Assembly (NCBI RefSeq): GCF_050717545.1
Contig: NZ_JBOITN010000039.1
Span: forward strand, 35,132-99,131
Direction of reading: 5' to 3'
Source: Clostridium_AD sp050717545
Lineage (GTDB): Bacteria > Bacillota > Clostridia > Clostridiales > Clostridiaceae
DNA: 64,000 bases
In this document: piece after piece, positions 26,192 through 34,666 of the stretch
Position numbering within the stretch: position 1 is the stretch's first letter
How the letters are laid out: the number at the start of each line of letters is the position of its first letter
Notes under the pieces: generated by a model
What the model was told of the DNA's origin: nothing
The model's database searches: none
The model's input: the letters and a program-made list of their open reading frames with translations, nothing else
Made by a program: the position numbers and the translations under genes

Positions 26192-28348
26192 TCAAGAATA
26201 AACATCAGAAAGTTCTACTTGTATATTTTCATCCTTACTTCTTACATTACTATTATAAATCATATTTTCATGAAGTACCCTTTTTGCGCTAAGTCTAACT
26301 GTAAATTTGCTTCCTTTTCCAAATTCACTTTTAACACTAATAGTACCTCCATGCAATTCTACAATTGACTTAACTAAACTTAATCCAATGCCTGTACCTT
26401 CTGTATTTCTTGATAGAGATTTGTCTACTTGCTTAAATCTATCAAATATCATATCTAAATTTTTTTCTTCAATGCCAATACCATTATCAGATACCGATAT
26501 CTCAACAAATTCATTTTTGTCTTTTACATCTACAACTATTTTATCACCAACGTCCGAGAATTTTATGGCATTTGAAATAAGATTCAATACTATTCTCTCT
26601 ATCTTTTCTGTATCACAAGCAATATTTTTTTCTTCTACATCAGTATCAAAAATAATATCTAATCCTTTACTATCAGTTAAGTTAGTTACAGACATGACTA
26701 TTTCCTCTACAACTTCAACTATGTTATTATTCGATAAATTTAATTTAAAGAATCCAGCTTCGATTTTCGATAAGTCTACTATGTTATTAATAATTTTTGA
26801 TAATCTATATGAATTTTGTTTTATTGATTCTATATGTTTGAGAATAGAATCTTTCTTCTCATCTAAAGACCCACTACTACAATACATATTAAATAACTGA
26901 GCTGTTGCAAATATAACATTTAATGGAGTTTTAAGTTCATGAGACACGTTAACAAGGAATTCTCCTTGCAATTTCAGAGCATTTTCCATAACAATATTTG
27001 ACTTTATTTCTGAAGTAACATCAATAATTAAAATTAATATTTCCTCGACTTCTCCATTTGGGCAAAGCATAGGCTCAAATATAATATTCCAGTATACCTC
27101 GTTTCCATTTACAAAATATTTTATTTTATTTAAATACTTAGTTTTCTTTTCATTTATTGCTTCACTAATAAACTTGTAATAATCACTAATTTGAGAAGTT
27201 TCAAATAAATCTTCTATTTTATTCTTTTCTATTTCTTTAATCGATTTAACATTAGGTCTAAACAATTTAATAATATTGAACGCCTTTTTATTAATATCCA
27301 CAACCAATAAATCTGGGCATGATAATCTAACAACCGGTAAATCAAAAGTATTTACCATTCTGTTTAAAAATTCATACCGATTTTTTATAATTTCTTCATG
27401 CTTAAAATATTCTGTCATATCTTTGCTACAAAGCACACCTAAAGAGAATTTTCCATTCTCATCATAAATTGGTGTTCCACTAACATCTAACTGTAATGTT
27501 TTATGAGGGGACTTTACTAAAATTCTCATATTTTTAAATACTTCACCCCTCAAAACTCTGCTTGAGGGTATATTTGACGGGTCAATCTTATCTCCATTTA
27601 TATCATAGAAATCAGATTCTCTATACCCCTCATTTATATTGTCCATACTATTATAAGATGAAAAAAACATTTCCCTTGATGTTTTGTTAATTAATGTATA
27701 CTTTTCTTTACTATCAAAAATGGCAATAGAATCAGATATATTTTCTAAAACAGCTTCCAATTCTTTTTTTTGTTCTTCAATTTTTCTAGATTGTTTTATT
27801 GTTTGTGTAATATCATGAAAACATGATACTACCATGGTTATATCACCATTTGCATCATAAATTGGCGTTGAACTAATTTCTGCAAAATACTCTTTACTTG
27901 GATGGCGCACAAATATTTTAACATTATTAGATATTTCACCTCTTAAAGCCCTAACTGAAGGAAAATTTTGATATGGCAGCTCACTTCCTGCCATATCAAA
28001 TACTTGGGTATTTTTAAGAGCATCCTTTAAATTAATTCCTATCCCTGATTGATAAATTAACCTCTTTGCCTCTGAATTGACCATTATAAATTGACCTTTA
28101 TTATCCGCAAACATTACTCCCTCAGATAAATTTTCAATTATATTAACTAACTGAAAGTTATGTTGCTCTATACGGTTATTCTCCTTTTCTATTGCAGCAT
28201 TCCGCTCACGTAACTTCTCATTTTCTTTCATTAGCTCTTTATTTAAAGCAGTTATTTTATTTAAAGATTTTTTTGTATTCAAATTAGTTCTTTTTATTAA
28301 AGTATTTCTTTTATTCAAATTTGTTATATTACTAAAAATCTTCCTCAA
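26192..28348 (-). CDS. Cytoplasmic PAS-domain sensor histidine kinase
   Basis: A 718-residue kinase. It begins with a long coiled coil (about residues 15-65), then three PAS domains (about 65-190, 190-315 and 325-455; two contain the GE(I/V)-N(V)-IFVRHPSK-type segment with SGTPIYDENG), a HisKA domain with the phospho-acceptor in VSHELKTPLN (about 473), and a HATPase domain (NLISNAIKFSD, DNGIGIEEKN, GTGIGLSLVKSIVELHGG). There is no membrane helix or signal peptide, so it senses a cytoplasmic or redox signal. No response regulator gene is adjacent. The start is TTG with GGAGG eight bases upstream. It lies 28 bp after the RNase H gene. Confidence 0.93.
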   Translation of the reverse strand: MRKIFSNITNLNKRNTLIKRTNLNTKKSLNKITALNKELMKENEKLRERNAAIEKENNRIEQHNFQLVNIIENLSEGVMFADNKGQFIMVNSEAKRLIYQSGIGINLKDALKNTQVFDMAGSELPYQNFPSVRALRGEISNNVKIFVRHPSKEYFAEISSTPIYDANGDITMVVSCFHDITQTIKQSRKIEEQKKELEAVLENISDSIAIFDSKEKYTLINKTSREMFFSSYNSMDNINEGYRESDFYDINGDKIDPSNIPSSRVLRGEVFKNMRILVKSPHKTLQLDVSGTPIYDENGKFSLGVLCSKDMTEYFKHEEIIKNRYEFLNRMVNTFDLPVVRLSCPDLLVVDINKKAFNIIKLFRPNVKSIKEIEKNKIEDLFETSQISDYYKFISEAINEKKTKYLNKIKYFVNGNEVYWNIIFEPMLCPNGEVEEILILIIDVTSEIKSNIVMENALKLQGEFLVNVSHELKTPLNVIFATAQLFNMYCSSGSLDEKKDSILKHIESIKQNSYRLSKIINNIVDLSKIEAGFFKLNLSNNNIVEVVEEIVMSVTNLTDSKGLDIIFDTDVEEKNIACDTEKIERIVLNLISNAIKFSDVGDKIVVDVKDKNEFVEISVSDNGIGIEEKNLDMIFDRFKQVDKSLSRNTEGTGIGLSLVKSIVELHGGTISVKSEFGKGSKFTVRLSAKRVLHENMIYNSNVRSKDENIQVELSDVYS

Positions 28349-28376
28349 TATACTCCCTCCATTTTCTTCAATTTAT

Positions 28377-29324
28377 TTATATATTTTGTTTTAATAAATA
28401 AATTATAAAATCTGTTTTATCTGTGCTACTAAGATCATCTATTTTGCCACAAATTTCTTCTGGACTTTGTGAATATTGATTAAGAATATCATTAAAATCT
28501 ACATCACTCTTTAGTTTAATATCTATATTAGAGCTAACATTAATGTTAGCTTTAACTTCAATATTAGAATTTACAACAATAATGTTTTTACCACATGAAG
28601 AAGCTATTTTCAAAATCTCCTCTTTTACATCAACACTTGCTACATTTATAATATTTTCCCTCAGCCATTTTTCTACAACTTTATCTGATTTTATTCCTAG
28701 TTTTTCTTTGCATTTTTCATCAACAAGTTCATTAAATAGATCGCCCGTATGACTATCCACCTTAACAAACATAACGTCTATTCCACTATTCATTAATTGT
28801 TGCATTTTCTTGTAGTACTCCTTTGATGATTCCTCTTTCCTCTCCCAGAAACCTGTAGCATGGTAACAAATCCCTACATAATCATGAAATATCACTACTT
28901 TTTGTTGCCCTGTGCGCGCTGCATATTGACACCCCTTTACAGCGCCCTCCAGTTCTCCTGCTATTTGCCTTATATTCTTAGCCGAATCACTTTTCCCTGC
29001 ACCACTTTCTATATGTAGAACTATATCATTTTTTACAGCTACCATTCCATATGAATATTCCTCAGTCGTAGAATTATAACTTCCATCTACATAAACATGA
29101 AGACATTCTTTTGGATAATTATCATCAGTTTTTTTAAAAACATTCTCATCACCTGCTAAAAACTTTTCAGCTTCTTTTACATCCCCAAATGACTTGTATT
29201 TAGCACCTTTTACACCTTTTACATATTTTAAGCACTCTGCCCAAGTGCCAACAATTTTATTTTCTATTTTTTTACTATTAGTAGAATCAAATCCTTCTTT
29301 TATAGCATAAACTTTCTTACCCAT
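28377..29324 (-). CDS. rnhA: Viroplasmin-domain ribonuclease H
   Basis: A 315-residue RNase HI-like protein. The N-terminal 55 residues form a caulimovirus-viroplasmin-type domain (KVYAIKEGFDS, GTWAECLKYVKGVKGAKYKSF), which in eukaryotic RNase H1 binds RNA-DNA hybrids. The RNase H core follows (about 80-220): VYVDGSYN (Asp), GELEGAV (Glu), FHDYVGI (Asp) and ELVDEKC (Asp). A C-terminal extension of about 90 residues, rich in Asn, Ile and Val, is not part of the usual enzyme. The role is removal of RNA from hybrids. The ATG at 29324 is preferred because the earlier ATG at 29333 lies only one base from AAGGAG. Confidence 0.92.
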   Translation of the reverse strand: MGKKVYAIKEGFDSTNSKKIENKIVGTWAECLKYVKGVKGAKYKSFGDVKEAEKFLAGDENVFKKTDDNYPKECLHVYVDGSYNSTTEEYSYGMVAVKNDIVLHIESGAGKSDSAKNIRQIAGELEGAVKGCQYAARTGQQKVVIFHDYVGICYHATGFWERKEESSKEYYKKMQQLMNSGIDVMFVKVDSHTGDLFNELVDEKCKEKLGIKSDKVVEKWLRENIINVASVDVKEEILKIASSCGKNIIVVNSNIEVKANINVSSNIDIKLKSDVDFNDILNQYSQSPEEICGKIDDLSSTDKTDFIIYLLKQNI

Positions 29325-29657
29325 TTTAGACATTCTCCTTTTTTAAAGCTACCCTACAAGTTTCATAATAAAGATTACATTGTATCCCCTTATAACTATC
29401 CTATATAAATTATACAACAAATGATAAATATAGCAATTACATTCTTTTTACATTATTTACATTACCAAATTCTATTAGGTTCGGTGGACAAGACCTCAGA
29501 AAGATATTATAATTACCCATATAAGTTGCTATTACAGCAATGTACTTCACACGTCATGTAAAATTTGTAAACTATTTTACTAAATATATAACTATATTAA
29601 TATATACTACTAAATAAATTAATTTTCAAAAATACGAAAAAATATATTTACCCCATG
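29325..29657. other. Gap between RNase H gene and ftsH
   Basis: AT-rich and divergent. It holds a possible ftsH promoter, TTGTAA (29565-29570), a 16-bp spacer and TATAAC (29587-29592). An open frame of 46 codons from an ATG near 29421 has no ribosome-binding site and I do not call it a gene. Confidence 0.4.
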
Positions 29658-29726
29658 AAAGGATGGTGAAGATGCGATTCCACAACTTTTCTAAAAGTAT
29701 TGTTGTTTTATCGCTTCGATCATATG
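29658..29726 (+). promoter_or_regulatory. ftsH translation-initiation region: SD, hairpin, ATG, and an overlapping short ORF
   Basis: AAAGGA (29658-29663) is followed by a segment that can fold: GAA and GCGAT (29668-29670, 29674-29678) with ATCGC and TTC (29710-29717), and inside them ACAA with TTGT and CTTTT with AAAAG. Six bases then lead to the ATG at 29724. The gap is 60 nt linear, about 10 nt if folded. The same SD also serves an ATG at 29672 opening a 19-codon frame (MRFHNFSKSIVVLSLRSYE) that ends at 29731, overlapping the ftsH start by eight bases. Confidence 0.5.
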
Positions 29727-31484
29727 AATAAAATTAAAAATAAGTATATTTTGATTCCTGTAATCACTGCAATCTTTTCATTAGTATGCCTGATTTTTGT
29801 GAGCAATACCTTTAAACCATCTAAAAATGTACCATACACTGATTTTCTTAAAGATTCATCGTCACAAACTATCTCAACTGTGTACGTAACAACCTCTCCT
29901 AAAATTCAAGTAAAACTTAAAGATGGTTCTATTTATGAAACTGATAATCCAAGAACCAATAATTTCAAAGAAAGTCTACTCAAAAACGGAATAAATGTTT
30001 CTGAGCAAACTCTAACAAATCCTACTCAAATAGCATCAATAGCCGGATTTGTTATTTCACTAATAATACTTGTAATTATGGCTTTTAAATCTACAAAAAT
30101 AAAGTCTAAAAGCATGTTCTCAGCTTCAAACCTTGATGTTGATGCAGTAGAAGATATAGGTTTTAACTTTGGTAATGTTGCTGGTAATGAAGAAGCTAAA
30201 GATAGTGTACAAGATGTTGTAGATTTTCTAAAAAACCCTGAAAAATATTCAGCTTATGGTGCTAGAATGCCAAAAGGAGTTATTTTATATGGAGATCCAG
30301 GTACAGGTAAAACCTTACTTGCAAAAGCTGTAGCTGGCGAAGCAAATGTACCTTTTTATGCAGTATCCGGTTCTGATTTTGTTCAGATATATGTAGGGGT
30401 TGGAGCTGGAAGAATTAGAAATTTATTTAAGAAAGCAAGAAGTCATGGTAGAGCAGTTATATTTATTGATGAAATCGATGCTATTGGTAAAAAAAGAGAC
30501 AACGGAAGTGGTGGCGGTTCTGATGAAAAAGATCAGACACTTAACGCTCTTTTAACTGAAATGTCTGGTTTTAATGAAACAGAAGGCATAATTATAATTG
30601 CAGCAACTAACAGACTTGATATGCTAGATGAGGCTCTACTAAGACCCGGTCGTTTTGATAGGCATATTGAAGTTACATTACCTGATGTATCTGCTAGAGA
30701 AAAAATTTTAAAACTTCATTTAAAAAATAAGCCTATTAAAGATATAGATTATTCTGAATGGGCTCACAAAACTACATCTTTTTCCGGTGCAAAACTTGAA
30801 AATTTAACAAATGAAGCAGCTATTATTGCATGCAAAGACAATGCTGTATTTATCGAAAATAGTCATTTAGATAAAGCGTATTCTATAATGCTAGCTGGTT
30901 ACGAAAAAGTTGATAGAGATTATATTAAAGATGAAGATAGAAAAATAACTGCCTTCCACGAAGCAGGACATGCTTTGATTTCACTTAAGATGTTGCCAAA
31001 TGATAAAGTATCTAAAGTGACTATAATTCCAACTACAAAAGGTGCAGGCGGTTATACATTAAGTATTCCTGAGGATACTCTATATCAGAACAAAGAATAT
31101 ATAAAAAAGAAAATAATGGTACTTTTAGGTGGTAGAGCTGCTGAAGAAATTATTTTCGGAGCAGGCAATGTAACCACAGGTGCATATAATGATTTGCAAA
31201 AAAGCACTCAGCTTGTAGCAAACATGGTTACTGAATACGGAATGGGTGACTCTTTAGGTCTACTTACTATGGGTAAACTAAGAGAATCAGGATTTACAAA
31301 TCAAGAAGCAGTCTTCTGCGAATGTAAAAAGCTAATTTCAGAATTATATGAGGAAGTTAAAATAACCTTACAAGGCAAAAAAGATACCTTAGAGGCAATG
31401 ACAGCTTTATTAATTGAAAAAGAAACTATTTATCATGAAGATTTAATTAAAGTTTTTAATGATAAAAAAAGCATCATTGCATAA
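29724..31484 (+). CDS. ftsH: FtsH-family ATP-dependent zinc metalloprotease
   Basis: A 586-residue membrane protease: two membrane helices (about residues 8-28 and 100-118) around a small extracytoplasmic domain, then an AAA+ ATPase (Walker A GDPGTGKT about 190-197; Walker B FIDEIDAIG; GRFDRHIEV second region of homology) and the M41 protease domain with HEAGH (about 412) and a downstream zinc ligand in TGAYNDLQK. FtsH degrades misassembled membrane proteins and short-lived regulators. It is shorter at the C-terminus than FtsH of B. subtilis, so it may be a second paralogue. The start ATG at 29724 begins MNKIKNKY; no site lies directly before it, and the hairpin region upstream is treated separately. 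Confidence 0.93.
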   Translation: MNKIKNKYILIPVITAIFSLVCLIFVSNTFKPSKNVPYTDFLKDSSSQTISTVYVTTSPKIQVKLKDGSIYETDNPRTNNFKESLLKNGINVSEQTLTNPTQIASIAGFVISLIILVIMAFKSTKIKSKSMFSASNLDVDAVEDIGFNFGNVAGNEEAKDSVQDVVDFLKNPEKYSAYGARMPKGVILYGDPGTGKTLLAKAVAGEANVPFYAVSGSDFVQIYVGVGAGRIRNLFKKARSHGRAVIFIDEIDAIGKKRDNGSGGGSDEKDQTLNALLTEMSGFNETEGIIIIAATNRLDMLDEALLRPGRFDRHIEVTLPDVSAREKILKLHLKNKPIKDIDYSEWAHKTTSFSGAKLENLTNEAAIIACKDNAVFIENSHLDKAYSIMLAGYEKVDRDYIKDEDRKITAFHEAGHALISLKMLPNDKVSKVTIIPTTKGAGGYTLSIPEDTLYQNKEYIKKKIMVLLGGRAAEEIIFGAGNVTTGAYNDLQKSTQLVANMVTEYGMGDSLGLLTMGKLRESGFTNQEAVFCECKKLISELYEEVKITLQGKKDTLEAMTALLIEKETIYHEDLIKVFNDKKSIIA

Positions 31485-31490
31485 ACTTTC

Positions 31491-31550
31491 AGCACATTGA
31501 AATAAATAATTAAGCTAGTATATAAGCTTATTATTTATTTCAATGTGCTT
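31491..31550. terminator. Inverted repeat between ftsH and rhomboid genes
   Basis: A 20-bp arm starting AGCACATTGAAATAAATAAT pairs with its complement across about 20 bases; the AT-rich stem serves two convergent genes. Confidence 0.8.
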
Positions 31551-31552
31551 TA

Positions 31553-32554
31553 TTAACCTTCTGCTCTAAAACTTGCCAAATATGCTATGATCATTCCCCC
31601 AAGAAGTCCACCTACATGTGCAAAATTGTCTATATTAGGTAACGTTGCTCCGATAAATATATTAATAAATATAACAGATAATATACTTCTTATAAACGAA
31701 TTCCCAGTTTTACCTTTAGATTTAATTGCGTAAATAAGTACTGCTCCAAGTAGTCCAAAAATTGCACCAGAAGCTCCGATAGAAACACTTGTTGAGAAGA
31801 CATAACTAAATATAGATGCGCATATCCCAGCAACAAAATAAATAGCAATAAACTTAGCCTTACCATAAACCTTCTCAACCATTGGTCCTATAGCATAAAG
31901 TGAATACATATTGACACCTATATGCACAATCCCTCCATGTAAAAACATACAAGTCACGAGCCTATAATACTGTCCCTCGGCAATTAGGGTATTAACCTTA
32001 GCCCCTAGCAAAATCAGAACATTGGTATTACTATTAAATATACTACCCCCGACACTATAACTCATATAAGCTGAAACTAAATACATCATAATATTTATTG
32101 CTATAATCCCAATTGTAATCCAAGGTCTATCCTTAATATCTATTTTTTCATTGCTACCTTTTAAATTATTATTGCTCATCACAGAAGCTATATCTTGAAC
32201 CACTTGCAAATTTGCATTTTCTGAATAGTTTACTTTTTTCTCTGATATATTAACTCTAATAAGTGGTTTATCTAACAAATTATTTGTTACAATAGCTTCT
32301 TTAATTTGCTCCCCCTTACCCTCATTCTGAGAAAGTAGTATATATATGTTAGTTTTGTCATCTGGAATATTATATAACTCCAATTGCTGTACACTATTAA
32401 GCGTCATAAATATTAACCGATAATTTGTAACACCTATAACTTTGCTTACTGTCCAAATCTCAGAATTGCTATTTTTACTTTTTATATTCTCTAATAAATA
32501 CCCACGTTGCCTTGTTAACATATTTATAATAGATTTTATATTTTTTTCTTCCAT
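31553..32554 (-). CDS. Rhomboid-family intramembrane serine protease
   Basis: A 333-residue protein with a soluble N-terminal domain (about residues 1-135) and a seven-helix rhomboid domain. The catalytic Ser lies in SIGASGAIFGLLGA (about residue 245) and the catalytic His in NFAHVGGLLGGM (about 315); the GGIVHIGVNMYSLYAIG segment carries the helix-2 His and Asn. The layout resembles B. subtilis GluP (YqgP). Rhomboids cleave membrane-protein helices; the substrate is unknown. AGGAG lies six bases before the ATG. It is 29 bp downstream of the HD-GYP gene and probably co-transcribed with it. Confidence 0.93.
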   Translation of the reverse strand: MEEKNIKSIINMLTRQRGYLLENIKSKNSNSEIWTVSKVIGVTNYRLIFMTLNSVQQLELYNIPDDKTNIYILLSQNEGKGEQIKEAIVTNNLLDKPLIRVNISEKKVNYSENANLQVVQDIASVMSNNNLKGSNEKIDIKDRPWITIGIIAINIMMYLVSAYMSYSVGGSIFNSNTNVLILLGAKVNTLIAEGQYYRLVTCMFLHGGIVHIGVNMYSLYAIGPMVEKVYGKAKFIAIYFVAGICASIFSYVFSTSVSIGASGAIFGLLGAVLIYAIKSKGKTGNSFIRSILSVIFINIFIGATLPNIDNFAHVGGLLGGMIIAYLASFRAEG

Positions 32555-32582
32555 ATCTTGCTCCTAATCTAGTTTACATTTT

Positions 32583-33641
32583 TTATATTACCGAATGCAC
32601 TCTAATATTATGACACTTTAACAAATCTATTTCATAAAATTTAATAGGTTCTCTAGTTTCATTTTCATACAGTACTCTTATTATAGGTCTATCAGGAAAA
32701 TTTTTGTTTTGTTTAATTACATATCCTTCAACTCCATTGGATAACTTTAAGCAACTACCTAATGGAAAAACCGAAAAAGTTTTTTTGAAGTGATTCACTA
32801 CTTCTTCATCAAAATCATTCCCACATCCTGCTAAAATTAGCTCATAAGCATCCCTTGGGTTAAATCGTTCTCTATAACATCTATTATTGAGTGCATCATT
32901 ATAAACATCGCAAACACCAATTATTTTTGCAAACTTTGAAATTTCATTATTAATAAGTCCATAAGGATACCCACTCCCATCAACTCTTTCATGGTGACAT
33001 TCTACGGCTTCTAAAACTTCACATGACATAAAAAAATTCTTTTCCAGAATTTCTTTCCCATATATAGGATGCATTTTGATTTCTTTAATCTCTTCATCTG
33101 TCAATTTCCCTGTTTTAGTTATGATATTTTTATCTATTTTAGTTATGCCTACATCATGAATAATTGCATAAATTCCCAGTTCTTTTAATTCATTCTCTGA
33201 AAAATCCATTGAGATACCTAAAAAAATCGCCATAATTCCAGTATCTATGGAGTGAAGGTAGAAATAGTTATCATAGGTTTGAATGTCATACAAACTTTTG
33301 TTTACTTCACCCATCACAATAATATGATTAACTAAATTCGAAACAACTGATAAGGATTCTTCCGCTACTTTTTTATTCGCACCAGTTACATTTTTCATTA
33401 TCTTAACCATATTTTTCATAGTTATCGCTTTTAAGTCACTTAGTTTTTCATCTTCTACTGATATATCACAAAGCCTAGCATCCTCCACATAAACATAGAA
33501 AACACCTAACTCTTTTAGTTTTTTAATATACAACTCGTTTAATATAACTCCGGTTCTTAATAATATGCTTCCGCTATTTGTAAATATATTTCTTCCTAAA
33601 ACTTCGCCAACCTTTATTTTATTAATAAATTCAAGTCTCAT
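32583..33641 (-). CDS. HD-GYP domain protein lacking the HDxGK lysine
   Basis: A 352-residue HD-GYP protein with the same domain order as the one at 7140: N-terminal segment (KVGEVLGRNIFTNSGSILL), helical linker, HD-GYP core (about 125-290) and a C-terminal segment (LKLSNGVEGYVIKQNK). Core residues are HSIDTGI, IIHDVG, KMHPIYG, CHHERVDGSGYPYGL and the Asp of GVCDVYND. The usual HDIGK reads HDVGI, so the Lys is missing while the HD pair is kept. It probably still binds metal; cyclic di-GMP hydrolysis is uncertain. GAGG is five bases before the ATG at 33641. It forms an operon with the rhomboid gene. Confidence 0.9.
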   Translation of the reverse strand: MRLEFINKIKVGEVLGRNIFTNSGSILLRTGVILNELYIKKLKELGVFYVYVEDARLCDISVEDEKLSDLKAITMKNMVKIMKNVTGANKKVAEESLSVVSNLVNHIIVMGEVNKSLYDIQTYDNYFYLHSIDTGIMAIFLGISMDFSENELKELGIYAIIHDVGITKIDKNIITKTGKLTDEEIKEIKMHPIYGKEILEKNFFMSCEVLEAVECHHERVDGSGYPYGLINNEISKFAKIIGVCDVYNDALNNRCYRERFNPRDAYELILAGCGNDFDEEVVNHFKKTFSVFPLGSCLKLSNGVEGYVIKQNKNFPDRPIIRVLYENETREPIKFYEIDLLKCHNIRVHSVI

Positions 33642-33678
33642 GGCCACCTCTAATATTTTCTCATTAGTTTAAATATAT

Positions 33679-34077
33679 TTATTTATATTCTTCTTCTTTA
33701 TCTTTAATTTTTATAAAAACTTTTTTAAGTTCTTGTTTTATTAATTCACATATTTCAATTATAGCTTCACGAACAACCATATGATCATCAGAATATTTGA
33801 ACTTAACGAGCCAAGTTGGGTTATATTCATCATCTATAGCTTCAACAATATACCCTTTAGCTGTAAAAGCTTCTTCATTAAAATAGTCATAAATTGCCGT
33901 GAATTGCCATTCCTCAACATCGTCATGAGTATCAAATGTCAAGTTAATTAGTTCCCCGAAGTAATTTAATTTTGTAACAAATTCCGCACCCTCAGAAGTT
34001 TCATAACTACCAAGTTCTTTAACAAATTGATTAGTTTCTTTATCTATTTCCATTAATACTAGTGAAGAAAATTGCAT
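33679..34077 (-). CDS. Conserved small acidic protein of unknown function
   Basis: A 132-residue soluble, acidic protein with alternating strands and helices (FSSLVLMEIDKETNQFVKEL, WQFTAIYDYFNEEAF, WLVKFKYSDD) and a C-terminal helix rich in Ile, Lys and Glu. I believe it belongs to an uncharacterised clostridial family (possibly DUF6762) but am not sure. It has no catalytic motif, signal peptide or cysteine. GAGGGTGAG precedes the ATG at good spacing. It lies between the Fur-family regulator (16 bp upstream) and the HD-GYP gene (37 bp downstream), so these may share a transcript. Confidence 0.75.
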   Translation of the reverse strand: MQFSSLVLMEIDKETNQFVKELGSYETSEGAEFVTKLNYFGELINLTFDTHDDVEEWQFTAIYDYFNEEAFTAKGYIVEAIDDEYNPTWLVKFKYSDDHMVVREAIIEICELIKQELKKVFIKIKDKEEEYK

Positions 34078-34093
34078 AAAAACTCACCCTCTC

Positions 34094-34519
34094 TTATTTT
34101 TTACATTTTTTAAATTCTTTACACTCCTTACAGATACCCTTTAAAAAAACATGACTTTCTGTAAGAGTTATTCCCGTCTTAGCCTTTATCTGTTCTTCTA
34201 TTTGAGGTATTGGACAATCTATAACTATTTTTTTATGACATAATTCACACTCAATTGTATGTTTATGAGCATTATTATTTATAGTATAGTTATACATATT
34301 GTTTCCCAAATCGAACTTATTCAAAATCTTTTTACTCTCTAATAAATCCAGGGTTCGATATACCGTTGACAAATCTGTTTTTATGTCCTCTTTTTTTAGC
34401 AGTACATATATAAGATTTGCATTTATAGCCTCAGTACTAGAAAATATGATTTCTAGTATGCTTTTCCTAGCATTTGTAACTCTTATGTTATTCTCTTTTA
34501 AATATAAAATTATATCCAT
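34094..34519 (-). CDS. Fur-family metalloregulator
   Basis: A 141-residue Fur/Zur/PerR-type repressor: winged helix (about residues 5-80, with STVYRTLDLLESKKIL) and a metal-binding C-terminal domain. It has HKHTIECELCHKK with CELC, and a second CKEC near the end, the structural zinc site of the family. Which metal or signal it senses cannot be told; the lone His in HKHTIE fits Fur or Zur. The start is uncertain among 34528 (GTG), 34525 and 34519; the last has AGG eight bases upstream. A Fur/Zur-like box lies upstream of the metal ABC transporter at 47 kb. Confidence 0.9.
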   Translation of the reverse strand: MDIILYLKENNIRVTNARKSILEIIFSSTEAINANLIYVLLKKEDIKTDLSTVYRTLDLLESKKILNKFDLGNNMYNYTINNNAHKHTIECELCHKKIVIDCPIPQIEEQIKAKTGITLTESHVFLKGICKECKEFKKCKK

Positions 34520-34666
34520 ATCCATCACCTTACTACATTATTATAACAATTATAATATACCTCAATCTGGTCATGAATACAAGTTATGCTTATAAAAGAT
34601 GCCCCTACAAAAGTAGAAGCATTTTGAAAATCCACTATCACTTATTCTACTGTTTAATAAGTATAT

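Noticed and set aside
26002..26205. Open frame of 67 codons on the minus strand overlapping the YtxH-like gene
   Set aside because: No ribosome-binding site, overlaps a better-supported small gene, and composition is that of AT-rich intergenic sequence.
26192..28348. Two-component pair for the PAS kinase
   Set aside because: No receiver-domain gene lies next to it in the window.
29421..29561. 46-codon open frame upstream of ftsH
   Set aside because: No ribosome-binding site, no recognisable family, and the frame looks like chance in AT-rich sequence.
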